Positions 22,579 through 32,430 of a DNA stretch of 64,000 nucleotides are shown one piece after another. The DNA is taken from the NCBI RefSeq assembly GCF_905147365.1, contig NC_056419.1:6579501-6643500 (forward strand), read 5' to 3'. Positions within the stretch are counted from its first letter, which is position 1. Each line of letters opens with the position of its first letter. This DNA comes from Aricia agestis. Lineage: Eukaryota > Arthropoda > Insecta > Lepidoptera > Lycaenidae. Made by a program: the position numbers and the translations under genes. The notes beneath the pieces are model-generated. The model ran no database searches. It was not told the DNA's origin and saw only the letters and a program-made list of their open reading frames with translations.

Positions 22579-23231
22579 GGGTGCGTTTGATGTTCTACTA
22601 ACATTCCATGACACATTTTTATTCAGCAGAATCAACCCTACTACTTATTACTATTTACTACCTTGCTTATTCTTTTTGGAACAAACAAGATACGCTTCTG
22701 CAAATAAAAATATCCTTATTCTCATTTCAAGGTCCTTGAGTAACCAATTAAGTTATCGCCAGGAGTTATGCTCTGACATGGTAGTTAAGAGTGTTTTATC
22801 TTTATGCCTCGGCCTACTCATTAGCGTTATCTCGAGATAAACTACTACGGCTCTATTAGCTGGGCAAAAACTTACTCCTAAGTCCTATGTATGTTATCAC
22901 TTATCAATAATTATCATGTAACTAAATTTGCTCACGAGAGTAAGTATCGATTTTTCTCCAATTTGTACCAATTTGATGTTTGGTGTTCGAATATTTCTAA
23001 AGGTCTTGGAAATATTTTATTTTTCTGATAAGGTATTAGAACGCGTAAATATAGAATAATTATATTGTGGATAATGGTGTTGGTTACGTATATTACCTTA
23101 ATTTCATTGTTTACTTATGTCGTGTTAGTATTAAGCATGTACGCAATTGTTTGTTGTCCCAAATAAAATAAAATAAGAGCGAACTAATAACACAAGATAT
23201 GTTCGTTTCAATTATTATTCGTTGTATTGTA
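22579..23231. other. Unassigned AT-rich sequence
   Basis: No feature recognised. Confidence 0.4.
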
Positions 23232-23494
23232 TACAGTGTGTAACAAAAATAAGTGATAATACTTTAGGATGTGTACGTGTTCATGGTAGAGAGTTAACTT
23301 TGAAAGTAGCAGCTCTGATAGACGAAAAATTTTTTTCACTTTTGTACGGGCAAGGACCCGAGCGTCACGAGTTTCCCCATTCAAAAGTGAAAAAAAAAAT
23401 TGGTCTTTCAGCGCTGCTACTTTCACAGTGAGCTCTCTATAAGGAACACGTACACACCCTTAAGTATTATCACTTATTTTTGTTACACCCTGTA
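23232..23494. mobile_element. Long-TIR MITE (family F), copy 1
   Basis: TA-bounded ends TACAGTGTGTAACAAAAATA and TATTTTTGTTACACCCTGTA. The arms extend about 110 bp (AGTGATAATACTT, GTTAACTTTGAAAGTAGCAG, the TTTTTTTCACTTTTGTA core). TACAG...CTGTA tips with TA duplication indicate a Tc1/mariner-type MITE. Opposed frames on both strands are arm shadows. Confidence 0.85.
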
Positions 23495-23887
23495 TAAAAC
23501 TTGTTATGAATCACATTTTCTACATAGATTGAGGTCAACTCTGGCTGGCATCTATTCCGAGTTTTTCAGGCTTTAGTAAAAGTTTAACAAGCTAATTATT
23601 TCAATAACCTATTGTATTTTTTTTGCTACAACAGTCTGCTGATACATCGTATCTTCAGAATCCTTTGACGCATTACCGACGTGTACTTAGTCACTAACTA
23701 TCCAGATGCTGCACGGTAGCTTATGATCTTGGATGTCATCTGGTACAGCACATGTTTGAGTGCGTGCCGGCTATCACGACTTGCAGTGCTTCGCTCTTAT
23801 GTTACAGCATCTGCCCTCACACGCTCTCAACTTTTTACGAAGTAATTCGAGTATGCAAAAGGCGACTTAAAAAAAATCAGTTTTTCA
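23495..23887. other. Unassigned sequence
   Basis: No feature recognised; the right edge is the LINE target site. Confidence 0.4.
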
Positions 23888-23900
23888 GTCCTTAGAACTT

Positions 23901-24133
23901 TTTTTTAATTAAAGAAGGCAAGTCACTGTAGCCCTGACGTCACTGCGACACATGAGGATCTATTGGGACTTCTTTGCACTAGACTATCATCCCCAACCCA
24001 ATACTGTTCATAAATTGAACGATATGGTTGGGGTTGGTGTCACGAATTTCCTCTGTGGATGAGTATTCGTGGCGACCTAGGTGCCTGTTCCTGCTCTGTA
24101 GTAGAGCGGGACAGTCGAGGATAAGGTGAATAG
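23901..24133 (-). mobile_element. 5'-truncated LINE with perfect 13-bp TSD
   Basis: GTCCTTAGAACTT occurs at 23888-23900 and 24134-24146, exactly flanking a 233-bp insert. The insert begins (plus strand) with TTTTTTAATTAAAG, the complement of a 3' poly(A)-like tail, and its minus strand encodes the end of a reverse transcriptase ORF followed by about 80 bp of 3' UTR. This is target-primed reverse transcription with 5' truncation. Confidence 0.92.
23979..24131 (-). pseudogene. LINE ORF2 C-terminal relic (CCHC tail)
   Basis: Fifty codons then TAG read IHLILDCPALLQSRNRHLG, then HEYSSTEEIRD and IVQFMNSIGLG. The H-x4-C of HLILDC is the last half of the CCHC zinc-knuckle at the C-terminus of many insect LINE ORF2 proteins. 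R-x2-LGRH and a final FxxxIGLG also fit that family end. The frame is intact through the natural stop, so this is a young or lightly mutated copy, but it is missing everything N-terminal. Confidence 0.88.
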
Positions 24134-24146
24134 GTCCTTAGAACTT

Positions 24147-24552
24147 ACCGATGCGTCGTATAACAAATTACATATTGCCAACTAATTCGTACTTAAAATA
24201 AGCACTCATAAGAACCGAACATTTTTTTAAGTAAAAAAGTACCACAAGTCCTTCCCCGTGGTTAATTTGAAGCCAAAATTAATTAAAATCGGCTTTAATG
24301 AGGAGTCCATTCAAAGCAAATAAACAAGCACCTTTCTTTCTTATTTAGATTATGTTAGTATTTAAGGTAGTCTAGATAAACTTTTATATTTTAGGTTATT
24401 TATTACTACCACTTATTCATAATCAGTACTTCTTACAATTAACATTTTAAAACGGTGAACTAAATTACTGATAATAAGTCGAAAGATAAAACAGGCCGCA
24501 TACGCGACCAATCACATATCAATTTAATTTGATTAGTTTAAGGAGCACTTAC
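24147..24552. other. Unassigned AT-rich sequence
   Basis: No repeat or coding signal recognised. If the candidate exon at 24553 is real, this would be the start of its downstream intron on the minus strand. Confidence 0.35.
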
Positions 24553-24731
24553 CGTCGCTTGTTAGTCGTAATGTCGATCATTGTAGGCCTGATACGAGAG
24601 TAATTGATTCTATTAATGTTATGAACCGCATGAACAACATTTGGAATAAACGAAGTTAGGGTATCTTGATTTATTAAAAACGTTAAAATCCTTGTCATTG
24701 ATTTTCTAGACTTAGGTCTAGAAAACATCAT
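24553..24731 (-). CDS. Candidate orphan exon, 60 residues, unrecognised
   Basis: Minus-strand frame from ATGATG (24731) reads open for 60 codons. The only thing closing it is the TAA inside a consensus 5' splice site, CGACG|GTAAGT, so the exon would end at 24553. The peptide (MMFSRPKSRKSMTRILTF..., ending IDITTNKR) mixes basic and hydrophobic residues and has no low complexity or repeat origin. I do not recognise the family. An in-frame TGA lies 24 bp upstream of the ATG, consistent with a 5' UTR or first coding exon. No matching acceptor exon was found. It may still be chance. Confidence 0.3.
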
Positions 24732-25265
24732 ATTCTGTGGTCTACTTGCTCAGATCACAATATTATGGTTAGATCTAAGTTTGATATCGTGTTATCTTTT
24801 CATAAAGAACCTATAAGTAATGAGAAATAAAATATGAAGTGTTAAAACCTGGGTAAGCTTTAATTAGATAATAATAATATTATGTAGTAATAAAAAAAAC
24901 AGCCTTTTGGGCTTATTTCAAACACTGAAAATTCTATCAATATTATGCATGGTCAATTTGAAGTTATGAATATCAAAAAAATTCCTAGTTTAATACAAAG
25001 TCACCCAACCCCAACCACATCTATATGTATATTTTACACGCGCATAAAAATACGTATTTCACAAGCACATCGACAACATTGTATTTCTTGAGGAGTGCGC
25101 GCTGTAAATTATGTATATCTTGTACGATATAAAACACGTTCGTCGGATTCATAAAAACAGAACCAACCCGAATTCAGCACTAACACGTAAACGCTTACAT
25201 TATTCAAACATGTCTACGGTTGGGACTCGATGTGCGGACCAATAAAATTTGACTCTACCCGCATA
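24732..25265. other. Unassigned AT-rich sequence
   Basis: Nothing recognised. Confidence 0.4.
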
Positions 25266-25422
25266 TACAGGCTGTAACAAAAATAAGTGATAATACTTTA
25301 GGGTGTGAACGTGTTCCTTGTAGAGAGTTCACTGTGAAAGTTTCAGAGCTGCTACTTTCACAGTTTCACAGGAACACGTACACACCCTAAAGTATTATCA
25401 CTTATTTTTGTTACACCCTGTA
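25266..25422. mobile_element. Long-TIR MITE (family F), copy 2, core-deleted
   Basis: TA-bounded ends TACAGGCTGTAAC and GTTACACCCTGTA with arms as in copy 1. The central TTTCACTTTTGTATGG core is missing, so the arms nearly touch at gtttcagagctgctactttc. It is 157 bp versus about 260. Confidence 0.88.
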
Positions 25423-26696
25423 TTTAACAAGTTTAAGAGATGAAAAAAAACATTATTAAGCTATCGCATGGCTTAATTAAGCTTAAATAAGCTTTATCGC
25501 GGGCTTTGAGCGTGGCGACCGAATCAAGATATTACATAACGAAAAAACCTAACACACCCTACTCCGACCGGTACGGCGGTGCCAGATTTCGGCACGGTAT
25601 TTATGTGCATGCAACTATGCACATAAATACCGTGAATATAAAAAATGCTATGCTATTGCATTGCATTTTTTTTCATTAGCTTTACCACGGCAGTCCCCGA
25701 GTGCCACACGTAATTTTCTTTTAATCGTTAATTACTCGTAATGTCTATCAAGACCAAAGGCTATACTTATATATTTAATCAGGAATAAACCGTCAGAACA
25801 TGACGGATTAACAAGCGCAAAAACATACAAAACGACGGCTTTAATCGTGATCCATTGTAATTCTCACCTACTTCACGTCGCACGTATAAATAAACGGGGA
25901 ACATTGCGTATTTATATAAACGAGGCTCCGACGCTCACATACCTGATGAGTCATGTATGCGTCGGCGTCTGCCCGGTCGCTTACACAACCAGAGAATCCG
26001 AACTTGAACTCTTGGTCAAGTTGAAAACTACGATCGCCTTGACAAACCACAATTCGAAAGTATTACGACTCGGTTATTTATGTAACGAGAATAAAGCTTC
26101 ATCATTTTCCACAAAATCCGAGGTGCCCCCGACCGGAAATTGTTAAACCAAATTTCACACAATGGGTGATAATCATGATAAAAATTCGTCGCTTATTTAA
26201 ATAAAAAAAAGCCATCGAAATATTTTCACGGTACAGTGTCGTCGGATGACATCATCGCGTTAGAAAATTCAAAATTGTGACAAAAACCTCGACTCTCAGC
26301 GTCGGATCAGTGGGAAAGTTTGATAAAAACAAATAATTCAATTCGTTATACGTCGATAAGACGATCACCGATTATCTGGCGCAGGCTTAAGATCCAGACC
26401 GTTGGTTACGGGGGAAAAACTTAATTACACTTTTGACGGTGAAGCAGTCAAGTAGATCTAAGTAGGAATAGAAAGCGCAGTAGCGGCAACTCGACGCTCA
26501 CGAATAGCAGACGAACATTTGACTGATTTGAGAAAATTAGCTCATTCAGTTTCGTACAACTTGCGTAAGCGTCTGGGAAAATTGTATAAAATAATGAGTT
26601 GTTGTATAACAATGACTCTGATTGTTGATGAGCACTTCTCCTCCATTTACAATTAAGCAATTCGAATGCTTTAATAAGTCTGCATACTATTAATAA
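25423..26696. other. Unassigned, with balanced stretch 25850-26140
   Basis: Apart from the hairpin at 25593-25634 there is no repeat. 25850-26140 is more balanced and open on plus for 99 codons, with a 60-codon shadow on minus. The peptide is not recognisable. It could be a conserved non-coding element. Confidence 0.35.
25593..25634. repeat. Perfect 18-bp hairpin
   Basis: cacggtatttatgtgcat (25593-25610) pairs exactly with 25617-25634 across a 6-nt loop. Confidence 0.9.
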
Positions 26697-27177
26697 CTAG
26701 ATGACCAAAATTCATTTATCGCGAGGGAACCGTAGATTTTTCCGGAATAAAAAGTATGTAAGTGAGTAAGTAAAAGGTCGTGAAGAGGTAACATACAGAC
26801 AGACACACTTTCGGATTTATAATACGTGGGAGAGCCATGCTTCGGCATGAATGGGCCGGCTCGACCGGAGAAATACCACGTTCTCACAGAAAACCGGCGT
26901 GAAACAGCGCTTGCGCTGTGTTTCGCCGAGTGAGTGAGTTTACCGGAGGCCCAATCCCCTACCCTATTCCCTTCCCTACCCTCCCCTATTCCCTTCCCTT
27001 CCCTTCCCTAACCTCCCCTATTACCCTATTCCCTCTTAAAAGGCCGGCAACGCACCTGCAGCTGATGCTGCGAGTGTCCATGGGCGACGGAAGTTGCTTT
27101 CCATCAGGTGACCCGTTTGCTCGTTTGCCCCCTTATTTCATAAAAAAAATAAAAAAAAATAATAATATTAGTATGGA
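26697..27177 (-). mobile_element. Helitron family B copy 4, interrupted by a SINE-like element
   Basis: The minus-strand Helitron runs from CTAG at 26697 (CTAGATGACC) through GGGAACCGTAGATTTTTCCGG and GAAGAGGTAACATACAGACA to tcggatttataat. It is then split by a family A element and resumes as aatattagtatggat|t, its TC 5' tip (27176-27177). Joining the flanks restores the canonical Helitron 5' end, proving the order of events. Confidence 0.88.
26824..27160 (+). mobile_element. SINE-like family A, copy 5 (nested)
   Basis: Full-length plus-strand copy from ACGTGGGAGAGCC to a poly(A)-rich tail. ATAAT at the left junction recurs after the tail, a short target-site duplication inside the host Helitron. 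Confidence 0.85.
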
Positions 27178-27510
27178 TTCTGTTGTCGTATCTATTCTGT
27201 ATACATCCTCTATGCCGTCACCATCTTTTTACCTAATGGACTAATACCGTACGACTTTCTTACAAGTTTTACTCAATTTTCCTTAGTTCTTCCGTGAACT
27301 TAAGTTTCGTGAGAAATACTTTCTTTACCTGTCAAACTTTGGCTAAACGGGTAAGGAGAGGTAAATTGAAAGGGTTAACTAATAACTATGTTAACGTTGT
27401 TCGTCTGTTAACAATTTTCCTTTTTGTTAGTTGATAATGGCATCAACTTTTTAATATGCTTCCGTTTTCTATCTGAACGGAAAAAAGCGCTGACAACAAT
27501 AGAATAATAA
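27178..27510. other. Unassigned sequence
   Basis: Nothing recognised. Confidence 0.4.
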
Positions 27511-28487
27511 TCTATATATATATAAAAGAAAGTCGTGTTTGTTACAACACTTATAACTCGAGACCGGCTGGACCGATTGCCATGGTTTTTGATTTGTTGG
27601 ATTTGTTTCCGTCCCGAATAGCAGAATACATCTTAAAAACAATGAAAACTCGATATGTGTAATGATTAATGAATACTTTATCATTTCCATAGATGCTGAT
27701 TTGTTTATTACATGTCAAACATTTGTTGTCCAATCCTGTCAAATAGTGTAACATTTTTTTTTTCTTGGAGCTTATGGCCTGGTTGCTGAGACCTTTAGCC
27801 CGGCCACACATTGTCCGAAATTTCTGATACGAAACATTTGAACGTCGGCGGTCCGCCACACCGCACACTACGTCGGAAGCTGGCTGAACCGGCAAGACTA
27901 GACGATAAAGTACGAGACGTCATCTTGCAGGAGTCAAAGGGCGAAGAAGGTCATGACAAATTTACCGGCGAAAATTACCAGCAGAGTCACCGGGAATTTT
28001 TATAATTTTGTAATTTAGAAGACAAGACTTATTTTATTACTTATTGATTATGTTTATTTTTATGAAGCATTTTTAAAATAGGTTTTGATGATTATTGACA
28101 TGTTGCCTCCCCCGGGAGTGTATTTATTTTTTGTAAAATGTCTACAAAGTTGTACTGTTATATTTGTTTGTTTTAGACATTAATTTTCGAAATTTTTTTA
28201 TTAATCGAAAATAATACCTAAGATTGCCATTATTGGTTCCGCCACCAGAGCCATTGTGCTCCCTGCTTTATGGCGAAACACTAGAATCACGACATTTTCC
28301 TTCGGTTTTCCTTCCTGGCGCTATAACTCCAGAACGCACGAACCGATTTCCACGGTTTTGCATTCGTTAGAAAGGTCTCGGGCTCCGTGAGGTCTATAGA
28401 AAAAAAAATCAGAAAAACCTTCAAGAGAAAAGCAGGAAAATAGGGAAAATAATTTTATGGCAAAACAACGTTTGCCGGGACAGCTAG
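27511..28487 (+). mobile_element. Non-autonomous Helitron, ~1 kb
   Basis: Starts A|TCTATATATATAAAAG and ends with hairpin GGCAAA..TTTGCC (28459-28476), then GGGACAG and CTAG (28484-28487) followed by T. These are TC/CTAG ends, a subterminal hairpin and A/T insertion. It contains the paired phrases ctggaccgattgccatgg and cacgaaccgatttccacgg. No Rep/helicase motif is visible. The interior at 27790-28005 is GC-richer with opposed frames of 114 and 64 codons, possibly captured DNA; neither product is recognised. Confidence 0.82.
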
Positions 28488-28636
28488 TATAATATAATAT
28501 TATCATACTGATACATAATATTGTAAAGACGAAAGTTTATGAGTGAATGCTTATTACTTCTGCACGCAAACACTACTGCTCTTTTTGAAAGATAAGTAGC
28601 TTGGGCTGTGGATGCTAACTATGTTTTACACTTTTT

Positions 28637-29084
28637 AGGGTTCCGTACCCAAAGGGTAAAAACGTGACCCTATTACTAAGACTTCGATGTCTGTCTGTCC
28701 GTCTGTCTGTATGTCCGTCTGTCTGTCCGTCTGTCTGTCCGTCTGTCTATCTGTCCGTCTGTCTGTCTGTCCGTCTGTCCGTCTGTCTGTCCGTCTGTCT
28801 GTCCGACTGTTTTCCCGTCTGTCTGTCTGTCTGTCCGTCTGTCTGTCTGACCGTCTGTCTGTCTCCAGGCTGTATCTCGGAACGGGCTATAGCTAGATTT
28901 CTGAAATTCTCACAGATTGTATATATCTGTTGCGGCTATAACAACAAGTACTAAAAACAAAGTAAATTAAATATTTAAGGGGCACAGGGGGGGAGGGGCA
29001 CAAAAACACATTTTTTTACCCTTTTTTTGCTCTATAATGGTACGGAACCCATCGTGGTCGAGTCCAACTCGCACTTGGCTGATT
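28637..29084 (+). repeat. Interspersed repeat family D, copy 1
   Basis: Begins AGGGTTCCGTACCCAAAGGG and ends GGTACGGAACCC, then gagtccaactcgcacttggc. The shared ends AGGGTTCCGTACC/GGTACGGAACCCT form an inverted pair. Two other copies in the window lie in the opposite orientation. The class is not settled. The Cys/Ser/Val-rich frames are shadows of its CTGT tract. Confidence 0.8.
28688..28868. repeat. (CTGT/CCGT)n microsatellite within family D
   Basis: About 180 bp of tetranucleotides TCTG/TCCG/TCTA, expanded relative to the short gacagacggacagac seen at the same place in the copy ending 63220. Confidence 0.95.
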
Positions 29085-29407
29085 TTAATACTTCTCGAAT
29101 ATACAGGTTATTTTAACCCTTTTGTCGAACGCTCTACATGAAACAACTAGATTATTTTAGTTAAAACCTACTTAATAATCTCCAGAATGACAATATCAGC
29201 ACCTAAACGAAATACGACGACACTAAGAACTATAACGTCGTAATTGTGCACCGAGAAATCAGACTTAGAGTGCTTCTCACATCACGGTTAAGCGCGGAAA
29301 ACGTATTACCGACGCGCCAAGTACCGTAAATACGTTTCAAACGTGGATCACGTACATCATTCGCAACTAACTGGATATCTTATAAATATGTCAATGACGT
29401 CCCAATA
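29085..29407. other. Unassigned sequence
   Basis: Balanced composition near 29200-29360; nothing recognised. Confidence 0.35.
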
Positions 29408-29724
29408 TCCATACTAATATTATAAATGCGAAAATGTGTCTGTCTGTCTGACTGTCTGGTACCTCTTCACGCCCAAACCGCTGAACCGATTTTGCTGATC
29501 CACACTATTATTATAAACGTGAAAGTGTGTCTGTCTTTATATCTGTCCATCTATCTATCTGACTGTCTGTCTGGCTGTCTGTCTGTTACCTCTTCACGCC
29601 CAAAACCGTTCAACCAATTTGGCTGAAATTTTCTATGGAGATGCTTGGAATCCCGAGAAAGGACATCCTGAAAAATGTACGTTTTCCGCGCGATTAACGA
29701 ATTTTTGCGGAACGGGCCATCTAG
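29408..29724 (+). mobile_element. Tandem pair of Helitron family B
   Basis: The first element begins A|TCCATACTAATATTATAAAT at 29408 and breaks off at gattttgctga (29498). The second begins immediately as A|TCCACACTATTATTATAAAC and runs to a CTAG end at 29721-29724. The second has an extra TCTG/TCTA expansion. A 15-bp direct repeat AAATATGTCAATGAC flanks the pair (29384-29398 and 29731-29745). Confidence 0.85.
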
Positions 29725-31043
29725 TCTTTGAAATATGTCAATGACATAACAATCTGTTATGTAAAGTACCCTGGAATACATACGTAAACAAGTCTCTGAC
29801 AAAGAACTTTGTTTATCCTTCTGCTTCTAATTTCTGATGTTGTTCCTTTATTGCTTGTTTATATTGCCATAATCAAATGAAAGCTTATGTTACAAAATTA
29901 AATGTAGCAGTCTAAATACAGAATTCATAAATTAAATTGAGAATTCTCAAAACAATAATTGTGATTTTGATAGAAAAACTTGAGAGGTGTCAAGGGACAC
30001 CCGAATGGAACGAAGTTATTTCTTATGTTCAAAAAACCTGTACATATAATATTAAAAAACGCCATCTACTGACGCCCTAGAATACTAACAACGCATCGCT
30101 GTTTATTCTCAAAAACGCCATCTAGTTGACACACAGGAATACTATCAACGCCCTCCGACCCTATCATGCAGGTACTAATAAAAAAGTGTCGTTACAACTT
30201 TTTCAGTCTAGCCCAAGGCGCAACGCGCGATAAGGAACTACGTTCCAATAAAATTCAACGCTATTCGATTTTAATCGTTTCACTCTGCCTTCATTCTAAT
30301 CCTTACACATTTTATTCCTTTAAAATTATTTGAATAGGGTTTTAATATTTACTTAAGCTGACATTACTTTCATCTCGTGCAATCTTCCTCGTGCAATTCA
30401 CCACTCAGTAACATAGTACATCCTTGAAGCATGCTGTTTCCGGCCTTATACATTTGCATTAAAATCTGTACACCGAGTCCGGATTTTCCTAATTTAATCC
30501 AACGTTAGTATGGCTTCGATGTAGTTTCGATGCAATTTCGGTATTATAGTTCAACTAACAAAGGTTATACATATTCACAACAAAAACATGTCAAACCATC
30601 GTCACACGCGTCCTTATTGGTCTAAATTGCAAAAATTCGGTCTTTTGTTTTTTTTTTGACGTGTATTATGAGAATACTACGAGTATGTAGCCGTTTAATA
30701 CGATCCGGACTGGATCAAAGCTGTATTAGTGTTGGATTAAAAACAGAATCGGAGTACAGGTATCAGAACAAGTTAAACAATAACTATTTTGAAGTATAAT
30801 TTATGGATAATACTATCTACTTACTGATGCAGGTCAGGCTCCGGAGAATATGCATTATGCATATTCGCATTTACTAGCCTCGTAAGATTTAATATAAGTT
30901 AGATGAAATACATTTCTTGTATTGATAAAGTTTGATGTTGAGAAAACATGCGGAATATTTACATAGTTCTTGGGTTATTCGCAAAATACTAGACGTTATT
31001 TGCACAATTGTAAGCTACTAATAATATATTTAGTTATTTCTTA
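29725..31043. other. Unassigned; two imperfect repeats near 30060-30154
   Basis: aaaacgccatctactgacgcc (30055) and aaaaacgccatctagttgac (30112) begin two ~42-bp imperfect copies, a phrase seen in lepidopteran repeats. The preceding tgtcaagggacacccgaatg also looks repeat-derived. The remainder is unremarkable. Confidence 0.4.
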
Positions 31044-31115
31044 TGTAGCGAATTAGGAAACGAGAAAACGGATCACCTGATGGTAGACGACAGCTGTTAC
31101 CTATGGATAAGTCCA
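31044..31115 (-). mobile_element. Old fragment related to SINE-like family A
   Basis: ggaaacgagaaaacggatca, then cctgatggtagacgacagc and cctatggataagtcc align to the tail-proximal block of family A with many differences. Probably an old copy or a related subfamily. Confidence 0.6.
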
Positions 31116-31402
31116 AAACCAGATTCATTTAGTATTTCATATGAGAGTTGCGAGGCCTTAAAACTTTTACTAGGTTAGGCGAATTCTTGGCGAAGTTGGC
31201 TCTCACACATTTAAAGCTCTATAAATTCCAACATAAAGGGCAAAACCACCAATATATATATATTCTGTGGCAAAACACCCAATCGTTGGCAGTCATACCT
31301 ACATCATTGGCAATGCAGATTTTTGTTTGGAATGGAATATTAGGAATGCTACTAATAATAGTGTAATCTGTTCTCTAGCACATACCTACATAATTATTAT
31401 AC

Positions 31403-31669
31403 ACAATGTTCCGCAAAGGGTGTGCCGCCGGCCGCGGCATACTGGTGTACCGTCAACCGTGGTTGTTGTTGGTGTTCCTCAAAAAATGTCATCGTACCTA
31501 CACATTCCTCGTTTATAAGTACGAAAAGGCAACATCTCAGGACGATCGAGGAAAAGAGTGGGAATTGGGAATAGAGCACCCCCGTGCACGCTGATCAACT
31601 TCTGGTGTGCCTCCAAAAATTGTCATTTTTCCAGATGTACCTTGAACCCAAAAAGTTTGCGGATCACTG
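31403..31669. mobile_element. Possible hAT MITE
   Basis: Left tip CAATGTTCCGCAAAGG and right tip (reverse complement) CAGTGATCCGCAAACTT form a ~14-bp TIR of hAT type. No clean 8-bp duplication is seen. The internal phrase ggtgt(t/g)cctc.aaaaa.tgtcat occurs twice. Frames on both strands are shadows. Confidence 0.5.
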
Positions 31670-31851
31670 CACTGCTGCATATATACTTTAAATTAACCTC
31701 TCAAGTGATTTCGGAAGTCCTTAACTTTGAGAGGGTTCTGTCGATAGTGGAATAACAATTATCAGAAGCATTTCTGACGCAGGTCGCGGCAGGTGGCAAT
31801 TAGCCTATGGGAAGTGCGGCCGTGCGCGTCCGGACTGTACCGAGACTAATC

Positions 31852-32422
31852 TAACGTGACCATATTTTCTCACCAAAGCGGGACATCTAAGTAATCGCAC
31901 TAAAACAACCAAAATGTCATCTATTAAACTGTACTCGGCGTAACATGGCGGTAGCGGTCATTGACTCCCTGTCAAAAAACTTGCCATTTTCTATATAAAC
32001 CGCGATTGACAATGGAGTGTCAGGAATGTCAGTCAGATTGTCAATCGTGGCTTTGTATAGAAAATGACAAGTTTTTGACAGGCAGTCAATGACCGCTACC
32101 GCCATGTTTCGCCGAGTACAGTATAGGACGTAGAATTCTACCTAAAAATATTGTAAAATTAAGTAGAAGATTGCCAAAAGACAACATCGACTTCGCAAGA
32201 CACGAAACTAAACGAGTCGAAAAAAGTATTCCTCTGGCAAAAGATTTCGCTGTACGGCCTCTACCTCTATAATACTATCGAAAACGCCAATCTATAAGAA
32301 ACTTAAGAATATATTACTGCTTTATAGCGAAAAGTGGGACATTTTTCCTCTTGTGGGGACAGCGGGACAAACGGCCTGAAAGCGGGACTATCCCGCCGAA
32401 ATCGGGACGGATGGTCACGTAA
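31852..32422. mobile_element. hAT element with 8-bp TSD, hosting a MITE
   Basis: TIRs TAACGTGACCAT and ATGGTCACGTAA are flanked by GACTAATC at 31844-31851 and 32423-32430, an exact 8-bp duplication. Subterminal GCGGGACA and GCGGGAC motifs repeat on both sides. 196 bp of it is a later MITE. Confidence 0.87.
31928..32123. mobile_element. Hairpin MITE nested in hAT
   Basis: 86-bp arms (31928-32013 and 32038-32123) begin ACTGTACTCGGCG and are near-perfect reverse complements, with a 24-bp centre. Because it lies wholly between the hAT ends it is the younger of the two. Confidence 0.9.
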
Positions 32423-32430
32423 GACTAATC

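Noticed and set aside
23208..23431. Paired frames reading similar peptides on opposite strands, repeated at 55364-55646
   Set aside because: Arms of the family F MITE; no protein.
27551..28005. Gene captured by the 1-kb Helitron
   Set aside because: The frames of 114 (minus) and 64 (plus) codons overlap each other and neither product is recognisable; captured DNA remains possible but unsupported.
28664..28954. Cys/Ser/Val-rich 96- and 69-codon frames
   Set aside because: Translations of the CTGT/CCGT microsatellite in interspersed repeat D.
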